DNA of 64,000 bases from Dehalococcoidia bacterium (GCA_028285005.1 JANQQP010000006.1:30110-94109), one strand, 5' to 3'; numbered from the stretch's first letter, positions 49,368 to 59,731 are shown. Notes: generated from the sequence alone by a model not told the origin. Numbers and translations are program-made.

Positions 49368-49564
49368 GTGACGGTCCCTCCTGAGAGAGATGCATTGCGG
49401 GGTGCGAAAGCGGCGGGTACAAACACGATACAGCCGCTCAGTTCAACTGACGTAGGTGTATATACGGAATCGTACTGGAACTGGCCGACGCCACCCAGAC
49501 TCAACGAGCTAAGCCAGATCGCTCAGCACGGAGTTCTGCGGGTCTGCGACACGCGCCGGACGTC

Positions 49565-51274
49565 TTGCTCTTGAAGAGACTGCTCTTAATCTCCCCTGGC
49601 TATCTGCTCGCGGCCCTGTTCGTGCTGACGTTTGCGGCATGTAGCAGCAACCAGCAGCCAACGCCGACGGTTCCAGCTACGCCTGTGGTGGCCACGCCGA
49701 CATCAGCACCTGCGACCGCAACGCCCCGGCCAACTGCGACGGCAACCGTGCCACCAACGGGTGGTCTGGTCACTGGCGGCATCGCACGGTTCGCCATTAG
49801 AGAGGCTCCTCCTCACCAGGACGTGCACCAGTCAGTCTCCAACGTCCTGGCGACCTGGGGCGCGGGCAATGCGTACAGCCGTCTTTTCAGGTTCCAGCGC
49901 GGTCCAAACGTCCCGGTCCCTTCTCGGATTCCGGAGTGTGATCTCTGCACCTCATGGAAGCAGACGGGGCCACTCGAGTTCGAGTTCGAGATTCGAGATG
50001 ACGCATTCTGGCCGGAAACATCTCCGATGGCCGGGCGCGGTGTCACTGCGCAGGACATTGTGTTCAGCTACCGCAGGCAGATGACGGAAGACTGGCCAAA
50101 TGCCGATTTGCTTCGCAACTTAGTTGAGATCACTGCTGTCCAAGATGATCTTTTACGGATTCGGCTTGCGTCTACGGATGCAGAGTTCTTCGAGAAACTT
50201 GCGGATGGCCGGTCAGTAGTGGTTGCGCCGGAAGCGGTGGCGATCAACGGAGATCTTATTACCGGACCAACTTTCGGGAGCGGGCCCTGGATTCTTGAAG
50301 AGGTGTCCTCAGAAGGCGCTACGTTCGAGGCGAACCGGAGCTACTACGGCACTGGGCCGCACCTTGATGGACTGACTGTGCAGTTCATTCCACAGGCATC
50401 GACAAGGGCAACCGGTGTCAGAGCGGATATTCTCGATTTCGCTGAGACTACGCCAGATGAGATCGATGCGGCGCTGGAGCGCTTTCCAACGCTTCAAACC
50501 ATCTCCCTGGAAATGCCGGGCACGGGAGTTGAAGTGGCTTTGAACACGGCGCATCCGCTGCTCGGAAGCCTCGAGATGAGACAGGCGATGCTGCTGGCGT
50601 GGGACCTGGAAGAGGCGATGCCAGCAATCTGGGGTGAAAACGCCTTCGCGGCTGTGGGTATGAACGTGCCCGAACCCACCTGGTCCGCCGATTTCGGGTC
50701 CCGATATGGCGCCAAATTCGGTGACCCGGCCGAGGCCCGACGACTGTTTTCAGACGCCGGTCCAATTGCTGAAACTCCTCTGACGATCACGGTCGGCGAA
50801 TTTGGAGAGTCGGTGGCGGAAGACCTCTACATCGCCACTGCCGAATCACTGGCTACGGCATTGGGCGATGCTGGTCTGCAGGTCACGGTTAATCCGGTGA
50901 CCACAAGAGAGTTCGCAGACGACGCGTGGCTACGTGGCGAGTTCGAGATACTCGTCGGCTCGCCACCGCCGATCTCCAGTTTGAGCGGGCAGCTACTCGG
51001 CATCTACCACTCGTCTGGCCCGTGGAATACAACCGGGTTTGCCAACGAAAGCCTGGATGAGTTGATCGAGGCCCAGGCCACCGAGCTCGACCGGAGAAAG
51101 CGAGGTGAACTGCTGCTAGAGATACAGGACGAGATCATGGCGGAGTCGCAACGGTTCTATCCGGCGATCGGCATTGAGAACTGGCTGTGGCGCCCAAGGG
51201 TGCAGGACTTCGTTCCGGACACATCGGGGGCCAGCGGGGATTTCCTGACTAGAATCTGGCTGGGACCTGAGTAA
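49565..51274 (+). CDS. ABC transporter substrate-binding protein, family 5 (peptide/nickel type) lipoprotein
   Basis: Lipobox LTFAACSSN, Pro/Thr-rich linker, DIVFSYRRQMTED, GPWILEEVSSEGATFEANRSYYGTGPHLDGLTVQFI. Confidence 0.9.
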   Translation: MLLKRLLLISPGYLLAALFVLTFAACSSNQQPTPTVPATPVVATPTSAPATATPRPTATATVPPTGGLVTGGIARFAIREAPPHQDVHQSVSNVLATWGAGNAYSRLFRFQRGPNVPVPSRIPECDLCTSWKQTGPLEFEFEIRDDAFWPETSPMAGRGVTAQDIVFSYRRQMTEDWPNADLLRNLVEITAVQDDLLRIRLASTDAEFFEKLADGRSVVVAPEAVAINGDLITGPTFGSGPWILEEVSSEGATFEANRSYYGTGPHLDGLTVQFIPQASTRATGVRADILDFAETTPDEIDAALERFPTLQTISLEMPGTGVEVALNTAHPLLGSLEMRQAMLLAWDLEEAMPAIWGENAFAAVGMNVPEPTWSADFGSRYGAKFGDPAEARRLFSDAGPIAETPLTITVGEFGESVAEDLYIATAESLATALGDAGLQVTVNPVTTREFADDAWLRGEFEILVGSPPPISSLSGQLLGIYHSSGPWNTTGFANESLDELIEAQATELDRRKRGELLLEIQDEIMAESQRFYPAIGIENWLWRPRVQDFVPDTSGASGDFLTRIWLGPE

Positions 51275-51284
51275 CGGAGTCCCG

Positions 51285-51740
51285 CTAGGCCCGATCTTGC
51301 AGTGCGTCTTCCAGTGCGGTCCACGAGAGGAGGGCGCACTTGATGCGAACGGGAAAGCGCTTCACACCTTCGAGCGCCAGGATATCGCCCAGTTCGTCCT
51401 GCTCCTCTTCGGTGAGCTCATCGCCTCGCATCATCCGTCTGACCAGTGTGACGATCTCCATCGCCTCTTCCGTGCTCTTGCCATCGAGCATTTCGGCGAG
51501 CAGAGATGCTGACGACTGGCTGATCGCGCAGCCCTGGCCGGATACGCTCACACCGTCGACGGAATCACCCTCGATATCGAGTTGTATGTGAACTTCATCT
51601 CCGCAGAACGGGTTGTTCGCCTCAACGTCGATATCCGGCGAGTCAAGCGGGTCCGTGTGACGCGGGTTGCGGTAGTGGTCCAGGATGATGCTCTCGTAGA
51701 GCTCATCGAGGTCCCCAAGGCCTGACGTTCCGCCCATCAT
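51285..51740 (-). CDS. sufU: SufU iron-sulfur cluster assembly protein
   Basis: LYESIILDHYRNPRHTDPL, NNPFCGDEVHIQLDIE, GQGCAISQSSASLLAEML, RIKCALLSWTALEDAL. Confidence 0.96.
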   Translation of the reverse strand: MMGGTSGLGDLDELYESIILDHYRNPRHTDPLDSPDIDVEANNPFCGDEVHIQLDIEGDSVDGVSVSGQGCAISQSSASLLAEMLDGKSTEEAMEIVTLVRRMMRGDELTEEEQDELGDILALEGVKRFPVRIKCALLSWTALEDALQDRA

Positions 51741-52975
51741 TTGAGGAAGTACTCCTCTGTCTGCTTCAAACCATCGATCAAGAGATCGACTTCGTCCTGC
51801 GTGTTGTAGATGTAGAAGCTGGCCCGGGCCGCGGCAACAACGTCGTAGCTACGGACCAGCGGCATCGCGCAGTGGTGCCCGGTGCGAATCGCTATGCCCA
51901 TCTGGTCCAGTGCAGTTCCCATGTCATGCGGGTGAATGGTGTCGTGCATGAAGGAGATGATGCCACCGCGGTCCTTTGTGTCGGTAGGCCCCATCACGGT
52001 GACTCGCTCCAGTTCCGAGAACCGGCTGAGTGCGTATTCGGTCAAGGCGTGTTCGTGAGCAAGAACATTATCCATGCCGAGGTCCGATAGATAGTCAATC
52101 GCTGCTCCGGTGGCGATGGCATCAGCGATGTTTGGTGTCCCCGCCTCAAACTTGTACGGCAGGTCGTTCCATGATGCATCCTCGTAGCTGACGGTGAGGA
52201 TCATGTCCCCGCCGAACATCCACGGAGGCATCTCCTCGAGCAGCTCCGGTCTGCCGTACAGCACTCCGATACCGGTCGGCCCAAGCATCTTGTGGGCAGA
52301 AAAGCCGAGAAAGTCGCAGTCCAAGTCGCCAACATCGATCGGCATGTGTGGGGCGCTCTGCGCGGCATCCACCAGTATCAACGCGCCGTGGTCATGGGCC
52401 AGTTTTCCGAGCGCTTTGACGTCGTTGACAGTGCCCAACACCGATGACATTTGCACTGCGGCGACCATCTTTGTTTTGCCAGTGATCAACTCTCCGGCGG
52501 CGTCCATGTCGAGGCGACCGTCCTCGGTACGCGGGATGATCTTCAGTTCGGCGCCGGACCGCATAGCCAACTGCTGCCACGGCACGATCCCCGAGTGGTG
52601 CTCCATGGCTGTGACGACGATCTCGTCGCCCGACTTTATGTTGGTATCACCCCATGAGTACGCGACCAGGTTGATCGCCTCCGAGATATTGCGTGTCCAG
52701 ACGATCGATTCCGGCTCGCGTGCGCCGATGAATCTCGCGACTTTCTTGCGAGCTTCCTCGAACGCTTCGGTAGCTTCGATGGACATGGTGTGCACGCCGC
52801 GGTGAACGTTCGCGTTGTAGTGCGTGTAGTAGTGCGTGAGAGCGCCGATGACCTGCTGTGGCTTCTGCGAAGTGGCAGCGTTGTCGAGGTACACGAGCGG
52901 GTTGTCGCCAATCTTGCGTTGCAGGATTGGGAAGTCCGCCCTGATTTTGCTCACATCAAGAGTCATCGAAGTCAT
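51737..52975 (-). CDS. sufS: Cysteine desulfurase SufS
   Basis: YLDNAATSQKP, NVHRGVHTMSIEATEAFE, DFLGFSAHKMLGPTGIGVLYGR, RTGHHCAMPL. Confidence 0.97.
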   Translation of the reverse strand: MTSMTLDVSKIRADFPILQRKIGDNPLVYLDNAATSQKPQQVIGALTHYYTHYNANVHRGVHTMSIEATEAFEEARKKVARFIGAREPESIVWTRNISEAINLVAYSWGDTNIKSGDEIVVTAMEHHSGIVPWQQLAMRSGAELKIIPRTEDGRLDMDAAGELITGKTKMVAAVQMSSVLGTVNDVKALGKLAHDHGALILVDAAQSAPHMPIDVGDLDCDFLGFSAHKMLGPTGIGVLYGRPELLEEMPPWMFGGDMILTVSYEDASWNDLPYKFEAGTPNIADAIATGAAIDYLSDLGMDNVLAHEHALTEYALSRFSELERVTVMGPTDTKDRGGIISFMHDTIHPHDMGTALDQMGIAIRTGHHCAMPLVRSYDVVAAARASFYIYNTQDEVDLLIDGLKQTEEYFLK

Positions 52976-53037
52976 CTTCCACGGATTCGCTGAGCGGCCT
53001 GCTGGAACCTAAGCAGGCGTCGGCACGGTGTCCGCGC

Positions 53038-53358
53038 CTACCTCTCGAGTCCCACCTCGATCGTGTCGCCGTTCACGCGCACCGGGTGTGTTGGCACTGG
53101 CACTGTGGCCGGGGCGCCGAGCACCGATCCGTCTGTGACGTTGAATACGGCGCCATGTCGCGGGCAGAAGATCTCGGGGCCTTCGAGGTCGGTCTGGTCG
53201 AAGGATGCGCCGTCATGGGTACAGGCATCCTCAATCGCGTAGAACTCACCATCGACGTTGCAGAGTGCGACTCGGGCGCCCTCGACCTCCGTGATGAACA
53301 CCTCGCCCGGCTCCACATCGGCCCGCGTTGCAACCGCGAAGTACTGTAGTTCTGCCAT
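53038..53358 (-). CDS. Rieske-type ferredoxin
   Basis: CTHDGASF ... CPRHGAVFNVTDG Rieske motifs inside the suf operon. Confidence 0.94.
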   Translation of the reverse strand: MAELQYFAVATRADVEPGEVFITEVEGARVALCNVDGEFYAIEDACTHDGASFDQTDLEGPEIFCPRHGAVFNVTDGSVLGAPATVPVPTHPVRVNGDTIEVGLER

Positions 53359-53360
53359 GT

Positions 53361-54692
53361 CTACAAAATCCCTTCTGAGTCCAGTTTCGGAACGATCTGG
53401 TCGAGCTTCTCGTACAGGAATTCCCTCAGGGGTTCTGGCTCAAACTCATCGATGATTTCGGTGGCGAATCCGGTCACCAGCATCTTCGCCGCATCCTGTC
53501 TGTCGATGCCGCGTGACATCAGGTAGAACAGCATGCTGGTGTCGACGTGACCTGCGGTCGCGCCGTGTGCGCACTTCACATCGTCGGCGTAGATCTCGAG
53601 GCTGGGCTTGGTGTCGATTTCCGCGCCATGCGAAAGCAGCAGGTTCAGGTCTTTCTGCTCGGCGACGGTCTTCATCGCACCGGGCTGGACGAGAACCTTG
53701 CCACTGAAGACAGCTCGAGACTTCCCCGCAAGGATGCCTTTATAGAACTGGTGACTGGTGCCGTGCGGCTTGTGGTGCGTTGTGCTTATCTCGTTGTCCT
53801 GGTGGGACTGGCCATTGGTGATGTAGAGGCCGTGCAGAGTCGTTTCTGCGCCCTCTTCAGCCAGATTCGTGTGGACATCGTTACGACCGATAGCTGGGCC
53901 CGTTGCGAACGTTGTCGAGTTGAACACAGCGCCCGCGGGCTGCTCTGAACGAGTCGTCCCAAGGTGTAGAGACTGCTCGTTTTCGAGCTGAACGCGGAAG
54001 TGCTGAAGTTCTGCGCCAGCCCCGAGCGACGCTTCGAAGACAGGCACGGTCAGCTGGGGACCGCTGCTGAGGTTCACGAAGCTCTCGATGACGACCGCTT
54101 TCGAGTTGGAGCCAGCAATGAGCAGAGTGCGCGGATAGATAGCTCTGTGATCGGGGCCATCTGAAACTATGTTCAGTATGTGGACCGGCTGGTCCAGCTC
54201 TGCATCGTCGCCGATCTCAACCAGCAATCCCGATTGGAAGAGAGCGGTGTTCAGGGCGACGAAGGCGTTGTCTTCAACTGTGGCCAACGATCCCAGCACC
54301 GGTTCTATCTTCTGGCGCAGCGAATCGGCCGTTGACGCAAAGTCCGAGATGGAGACGCCGGCGCTTTCAACATTTCGGCTGAGATCCGGGGAGAAGCGGC
54401 CGTCGATGACGACGGCGGAGTGCCAATCGTCGCTCCACGGTGCGATCTTCGACAGTTCGCCAGAAGCGGCCATGGACGCAGCTTCACTCAGATTGAATGC
54501 CTGCGAGTCCAGTCTGCGCAGATCCGTGTATTTCCACAGCTCATTGCCGCGCCGCGTTGTCGGGAAGCCGAGCTTTTCGAACTCTGTCCAGGCCTGGCGT
54601 TGCAGTTCGGACAGCCAATCCGCGCGGTCCTCATGCTTGAGGAAGTCGCGTTCGTAGCTGGCTATGGTGCTGGGTGGGGCTGTTGTAGTCAT
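53361..54692 (-). CDS. sufD: Fe-S cluster assembly protein SufD
   Basis: ELWKYTDLRRL, FYKGILAGKSRAVFSGKVLVQPGA, EIYADDVKCAHGATAGHVDTSMLFYLMSRGI. Confidence 0.97.
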   Translation of the reverse strand: MTTTAPPSTIASYERDFLKHEDRADWLSELQRQAWTEFEKLGFPTTRRGNELWKYTDLRRLDSQAFNLSEAASMAASGELSKIAPWSDDWHSAVVIDGRFSPDLSRNVESAGVSISDFASTADSLRQKIEPVLGSLATVEDNAFVALNTALFQSGLLVEIGDDAELDQPVHILNIVSDGPDHRAIYPRTLLIAGSNSKAVVIESFVNLSSGPQLTVPVFEASLGAGAELQHFRVQLENEQSLHLGTTRSEQPAGAVFNSTTFATGPAIGRNDVHTNLAEEGAETTLHGLYITNGQSHQDNEISTTHHKPHGTSHQFYKGILAGKSRAVFSGKVLVQPGAMKTVAEQKDLNLLLSHGAEIDTKPSLEIYADDVKCAHGATAGHVDTSMLFYLMSRGIDRQDAAKMLVTGFATEIIDEFEPEPLREFLYEKLDQIVPKLDSEGIL

Positions 54693-54727
54693 TGGAAGAT
54701 GTTGTTCACGACTCTGCGATCACTTGA

Positions 54728-55498
54728 TCACGCTGAAGCGGGAGCGTGCTCCTCGAGGAATCGTTTGTAGCCATCTCGCTCGACCTCTTCAGCAAGCTCC
54801 GGACCGCCGGTCTCGACAAGCCGGCCGTCGACGAGAACATGCACAACGTCCGGCTTGATGTGGTGGAGCAACCGGTTGTAGTGAGTCACGAGGATGAACG
54901 AGCGGTCCGGTGACCGGAGCGCATTCACGGCGTCCGAGACAATGCGCATTGCGTCAACATCAAGCCCGGAGTCGGTCTCGTCAAGTACAGCGAGCGTCGG
55001 CTCCAAAATAGCCAGCTGAAGCATCTCGTTGCGCTTCTTCTCACCACCAGAGAAGCCTTCGTTCAGAGAACGCTTCATCAGGTCCGGGTTGATCTTCACC
55101 TCATCGACTTTGGAGTCGAACAGCTTCGAGAAGTCGCGGACGCTCAGCTTCTTTTCACCGTTAGCCTCGTGTTTCGCGTCCAGCGCAGCCTTCAAGAACT
55201 GCCAGGGACGCACTCCGGGGATCTCAGCTGGATACTGGAACGCAAGGAAAAGTCCCTTGTGCGCTCGCTCGTCCGGTGCTGCTTCGAGGATGCTCTCGCC
55301 CTCGAAGACAATGTCACCGGCTGTGACCTCGTAATCGGTCCTGCCGGCCAGGACGTTGGCGAAGGTGCTCTTGCCACTGCCGTTCGGGCCCATGATGGCG
55401 TGGACCTCGCCCGGGTTTACCTTGAGGCTCAATCCCTTGAGGATCTCGCCGTCTTCCATGTCTACAACCTGCGCATGCAGGTCCGTTACTTCAAGCAT
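54728..55498 (-). CDS. sufC: Fe-S cluster assembly ATPase SufC
   Basis: IMGPNGSGKSTFANVLAG, GFSGGEKKRNEMLQLAILEPTLAVLDETDSGLDVDAMRIV. Confidence 0.97.
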   Translation of the reverse strand: MLEVTDLHAQVVDMEDGEILKGLSLKVNPGEVHAIMGPNGSGKSTFANVLAGRTDYEVTAGDIVFEGESILEAAPDERAHKGLFLAFQYPAEIPGVRPWQFLKAALDAKHEANGEKKLSVRDFSKLFDSKVDEVKINPDLMKRSLNEGFSGGEKKRNEMLQLAILEPTLAVLDETDSGLDVDAMRIVSDAVNALRSPDRSFILVTHYNRLLHHIKPDVVHVLVDGRLVETGGPELAEEVERDGYKRFLEEHAPASA

Positions 55499-55548
55499 CT
55501 GTGTTCCTGAGTGTCCGTGCGTTTGACTATCGATTGCCAGGCTGCCGG

Positions 55549-57024
55549 CTATCCGACCGCGCCCTCGAGCGAGACCTTGAGCAGCTGGCTGGCTTCCATT
55601 GCGAATTCGAAAGGCAGTTCCCTGATCACGTCCCGGCTCCAGCCCGTAATGATCATGTGGTGCGCCTCTTCTTCCGAGATCCCTCGTTGCATCAGGTAGA
55701 AGAGCTGGTCGTCGCTAACTTTCGACGTTGATGCTTCGTGCTCAAGCTGCGCCGTGGGGTTCTGGACCTCGATGTATGGCACCGTGTGGGCGCCGCATCT
55801 ATCGCCGATTAGCAACGAATCACACTGAGTATGGTTCGTTGAGTTCTCTGCGCCCGGCATGATCTTGACCTGACCGCGGTAAGTATTCTGGCCCTGCCCG
55901 GCTGATATGCCCTTCGAAACGATGGTGCTCTTCGTGTTCTTGCCGATGTGGATCATCTTGGTCCCGGTATCGGCCTGCTGGTGGTTGTTGGTGAGCGCCA
56001 CCGAGTAGAACTCTCCAACCGAGTTGTCTCCACGCAGTATCACGCTCGGGTACTTCCATGTGATAGCGGAACCGGTCTCAACCTGTGTCCAGGAGATCTT
56101 GGAGTTGCGGTCTGCGCGACCGCGCTTCGTCACGAAGTTGTAGACGCCGCCAACACCGTCCTTGGTGCCTGGAAACCAGTTCTGAACCGTTGAGTACTTG
56201 ATCTCGGCGTCGTCTAGCGCAACCAATTCGACTACAGCGGCATGCAACTGACTTGTGCGCCTGATCGGTGCCGTGCAGCCTTCGAGGTAGCTGACGTAGG
56301 CGTCCTTATCGGCGATTATCAGCGTTCTCTCGAACTGGCCTGAGCCTTCCGTGTTGATGCGGAAGTAGGTCATTAGCTCGATGGGGCACTTCACGCCAGG
56401 CGGCACATAGGCGAATGAGCCATCGCTGAATACGGCTGAGTTCAAGGTCGCAAAGAAGTTGTCCGTGTACGGCACGACGCTGCCGAGATACTTCTTGACG
56501 AGTTCCGGGTGGTTCTGCACCGCCTCATTGAATGAGCAGAAGATGATTCCAAGCTCTTCCAGCTTGTCGGCAAACGTGGTAGCCACAGACACACTGTCGA
56601 AGACGGCATCGACTGCAACGCCCGCAAGCTTCTCTCGCTCATGCAGCGGCACACCAAGCTTGTCAAAAGCCTCCAGCAGTTCCGGATCTACCTCGTCCAT
56701 GCTCTTCGGCCCGTCTTCCGGACTCTTCGGAGCCGAGTAGTAGTACATGTCCTGGTAGTCGATGGGCGGATACTCGACTTTGGCCCATTTCGGCTCAGCA
56801 TCCGACTCCTGAAGCGTGAGCCAGTGCCGATAGGCCTTCAGACGCCATTCGAGCAACCATTCCGGCTCATTCTTCTTGGCGGAGATGAATCGGACCGTGT
56901 CTTCACTCAGACCTTTTGGTGCGATCTCCGCATCAACATCGGTCACGAAACCCCATTTGTATTCCATCTCGGACAGGTCGGTGGTCCGTGAGATCGTCTG
57001 GGGAGTTTTGGATGGTGTTGTCAT
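55549..57024 (-). CDS. sufB: Fe-S cluster assembly protein SufB
   Basis: [54 protein letters not shown]-like [33 protein letters not shown]. Confidence 0.97.
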   Translation of the reverse strand: MTTPSKTPQTISRTTDLSEMEYKWGFVTDVDAEIAPKGLSEDTVRFISAKKNEPEWLLEWRLKAYRHWLTLQESDAEPKWAKVEYPPIDYQDMYYYSAPKSPEDGPKSMDEVDPELLEAFDKLGVPLHEREKLAGVAVDAVFDSVSVATTFADKLEELGIIFCSFNEAVQNHPELVKKYLGSVVPYTDNFFATLNSAVFSDGSFAYVPPGVKCPIELMTYFRINTEGSGQFERTLIIADKDAYVSYLEGCTAPIRRTSQLHAAVVELVALDDAEIKYSTVQNWFPGTKDGVGGVYNFVTKRGRADRNSKISWTQVETGSAITWKYPSVILRGDNSVGEFYSVALTNNHQQADTGTKMIHIGKNTKSTIVSKGISAGQGQNTYRGQVKIMPGAENSTNHTQCDSLLIGDRCGAHTVPYIEVQNPTAQLEHEASTSKVSDDQLFYLMQRGISEEEAHHMIITGWSRDVIRELPFEFAMEASQLLKVSLEGAVG

Positions 57025-57065
57025 GCGCCTGCGTCGCGGATCAGATTCTGGGACCGCTCAGAGTT

Positions 57066-57090
57066 ATTCCTGACTAATTTAGTCAGGTAT
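57066..57090 (-). promoter_or_regulatory. IscR type-1-like operator upstream of sufB
   Basis: ATTCCTGACTAATTTAGTCAGGTAT; core CCTGACTAA-T-TTAGTCAGG (57069-57087) is a perfect palindrome; 24/25 fit to the E. coli consensus ATASYYGACTRWWWYAGTCRRSTAT as recalled. Confidence 0.75.
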
Positions 57091-57092
57091 TA

Positions 57093-57121
57093 ATTCTATG
57101 AGTCTCTAGAGGGGGCGTCAA
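57093..57121 (-). promoter_or_regulatory. Sigma-70-type promoter of the suf operon
   Basis: Minus strand TTGACG (57121-57116), 17-nt spacer, TAGAAT (57098-57093). Confidence 0.7.
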
Positions 57122-57193
57122 CGAATTTCGTCGGTACGAACAGAAGCTGGTGTCGGTACTTAAGATCACTATTTGATCGGACGATGACGGGAG

Positions 57194-57964
57194 TTGTCGC
57201 CACAATACAGACTCGCCGTGCGGTCCGGGCCCGTTCTTTCACGCTATGGGCCCGCTTTTCTTGACCGGGGACAGGCTACCAACCGTATCGTCATAGCGAG
57301 AGAAAGCGTCGTGCAATCCGACTCCCCAATTGAAGACGACCGCATGCGCAGGAAACTCTCGAAGCGGCTCGTCTCTGCCGGAGTTTCCGAACGCGTCCGT
57401 GCGGCGATGATAAAGGTGCCACGCGACCGATTTGTTCAGCCGGGCATGGGGCGATGGGCATGGAGTGATGAGTCACTTCCAATTGGCGCTGGTCAGACCA
57501 TCTCTCAGCCATCGCTTGTCGGTCGCATGATCGATCTCCTCCGAACTCGTCCAGGGCATCGCGTGCTGGATGTCGGTACCGGTTCGGGCTACCAGGCCGC
57601 GGTTCTGTCGCACCTCGTTCAGCAGGTGATAAGTGTTGAGCGAATACCTGAACTGTGCCGCAAAGCGACCGCGTTGTTGAAAAACCTCGGTTGTGCCAAT
57701 GTGGAGGTGTTCGACGTCGAAGAGGAGCTCGGCTGGCCGGACCTGGCACCGTACGATGCGATCATCGTAGGAGCCGCAGCGCCCGGCGTACCGTCGTCGC
57801 TCGTTCAGCAACTCACCGTTGGCGGGAGGCTTGTCATACCTGTTGGCAACCGCGATGAGCAGCAGATCATCGTGGTTGAGCGCACAGCGTCGGGGTCCAC
57901 CCAGGAACGCCACGACCCGGTGCGATTCGTTCCGTTGATCGGAAAAGGCGCCTGGGATCAATAG
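57194..57964 (+). CDS. pcm: Protein-L-isoaspartate O-methyltransferase
   Basis: VPRDRFV, AWSDESLPIGAGQTISQPSLVGRMIDLL, VLDVGTGSGYQAAVLSHL, GRLVIPVGN; true start may be downstream (for example 57344). Confidence 0.93.
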   Translation: MSPQYRLAVRSGPVLSRYGPAFLDRGQATNRIVIARESVVQSDSPIEDDRMRRKLSKRLVSAGVSERVRAAMIKVPRDRFVQPGMGRWAWSDESLPIGAGQTISQPSLVGRMIDLLRTRPGHRVLDVGTGSGYQAAVLSHLVQQVISVERIPELCRKATALLKNLGCANVEVFDVEEELGWPDLAPYDAIIVGAAAPGVPSSLVQQLTVGGRLVIPVGNRDEQQIIVVERTASGSTQERHDPVRFVPLIGKGAWDQ

Positions 57965-58069
57965 AGTTCCTATCAAGCGACATTCCGCACCAACTGATCA
58001 TTCGTGGCAAAATTGAGGCGATTGTTCGCATCCGGGCCGTTCGCCAAGCCGATCTCAGTCCCGTGATGT

Positions 58070-59596
58070 GTGGGACCACTCAGCAACGGACAGACAATGA
58101 CGCAATACGAAGCGGTTATCGGGCTCGAGACCCACGTTCAGCTGAACACCAAGAGCAAGATGTTCAGCGATTCGAGCGCTGCCTACCAGTCGGCTGAGCC
58201 AAACACGATTGTCGATACCGTGAACCTGGCTCTGCCGGGGACTCTGCCGGTTGTGAACGAAAAGGCTGTTGAGGGTGCGATCAAGATCGGCCTCGCGCTC
58301 GGTTGCTCTATCGCCGAGGTGACCAAGTTCGACCGCAAGCAGTACAACTACCCGGACCTGCTGAAGGGCTACCAGATCTCGCAGTACGACAAGCCAATCT
58401 GTTACGAGGGCAAGGTCGAGCTGCCGGGAGAGCCAGGGCGCACTGTTCGAATCAACCGCGTCCACATGGAAGAGGACGTTGCGAAGCTAGTGCACGTTGA
58501 CGGTCTGAACGGGCAGCCAGGATACGCGCTCATGGACGTGAACCGCGCTGGCGTGCCGCTGATGGAGATCGTCACTGAGCCTGACCTCAGAACAGCGGAG
58601 GATGTTGTCGCTTACATCGAGTCTCTTCAGTCAATCATCCGTTACATCGGCGTCGGCACTGCGAACATGGAAGAGGGCTCGTTCAGGTGCGACGCGAACA
58701 TCAGTGTCCGCCCGGTCGGCACAGAAGAGCTTGGCACAAAGGTTGAGGTCAAGAACATGAACCGCGTGTCTGCGGTTGCCCGCGCCGTGAGCTATGAGAT
58801 CGACCGGCAGATCAAGGCTATTGAGAGTGGCGAGCGCATTGTCCAGGAGACTCGGGGCTGGAATGACGGCTCAGACCAGACCGTTGTACAGCGCAGCAAG
58901 GAAGAAGCCAACGACTACCGCTACTTCCCGGAGCCTGACATCCCACCGCTAGCGATCAGTCGGGAGTGGGTGGACGAGATTCGCTCTGCCCTGCCGGAGC
59001 TGCCGGCCGAAAGAAAATCTCGCTTCATGGATGACTTCGGGCTGTCTGAATACGACGCCACTTTGCTGACTTCCGCCAGGTCAACTGCCGAGTACTTCGA
59101 GGAAGTGGTCTCGGCAGGCAACGCATCAGGAAGTGACGACCGAGGCACGCTCGCTAAGGAGGCTGCGAACTGGCTGAACGGCGAGATGGCGCGCCTGATG
59201 AATGCCGAATCCGTGGAAGATGCTTCACAGACAAAGGTCACGCCCGCATCGCTGGCGTCCCTGATCGCAAGCTCAATGAAGCGCGAGATCAATGGAACGA
59301 CCGCCAAGCAGGTGTTTGAAGAGATGTGGCGCGATGGCGGGGACCCGGCGCAGATCATCGAAGACCGCGGACTCGGTATGGTGAGCGATTCGTCATCTCT
59401 CGATCCGGTGGTCGAAAGAGTGATCGCCGACAACCCAAAGGTCGTCGACGACTATATGGGCGGCAAGGAGACGGCGGTCAGGTACCTGATGGGTCAGGTG
59501 ATGAAGGAGACGAAGGGACAGGCCGACCCGCCGCTGGTGCTGGAGATGCTCGGGAACAAGCTGTCAGAGATGAAGGCCGGCGCCGCAAGTGATTAG
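58070..59596 (+). CDS. gatB: Aspartyl/glutamyl-tRNA amidotransferase subunit B
   Basis: YEAVIGLETHVQLNTKSKMFS, NYPDLLKGYQISQYDKPI, MEEGSFRCDANISVRP, DYRYFPEPDIPPL. Confidence 0.97.
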   Translation: MGPLSNGQTMTQYEAVIGLETHVQLNTKSKMFSDSSAAYQSAEPNTIVDTVNLALPGTLPVVNEKAVEGAIKIGLALGCSIAEVTKFDRKQYNYPDLLKGYQISQYDKPICYEGKVELPGEPGRTVRINRVHMEEDVAKLVHVDGLNGQPGYALMDVNRAGVPLMEIVTEPDLRTAEDVVAYIESLQSIIRYIGVGTANMEEGSFRCDANISVRPVGTEELGTKVEVKNMNRVSAVARAVSYEIDRQIKAIESGERIVQETRGWNDGSDQTVVQRSKEEANDYRYFPEPDIPPLAISREWVDEIRSALPELPAERKSRFMDDFGLSEYDATLLTSARSTAEYFEEVVSAGNASGSDDRGTLAKEAANWLNGEMARLMNAESVEDASQTKVTPASLASLIASSMKREINGTTAKQVFEEMWRDGGDPAQIIEDRGLGMVSDSSSLDPVVERVIADNPKVVDDYMGGKETAVRYLMGQVMKETKGQADPPLVLEMLGNKLSEMKAGAASD

Positions 59597-59731
59597 CCCG
59601 GCCGGCCATCGATCATCTGCATAGACGGAGTCGATTTCTCAACCCATTTCGACCTGCAACACGATAAAGTAGTTACTTCTAAGAACAGCCGAGGCCATCC
59701 CGGCCGTTGAGGAATCGCCGCCAGAGTTTTC

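Noticed and set aside
52194-52805. 203-aa plus-strand ORF opposite sufS
   Set aside because: Antisense shadow of sufS.
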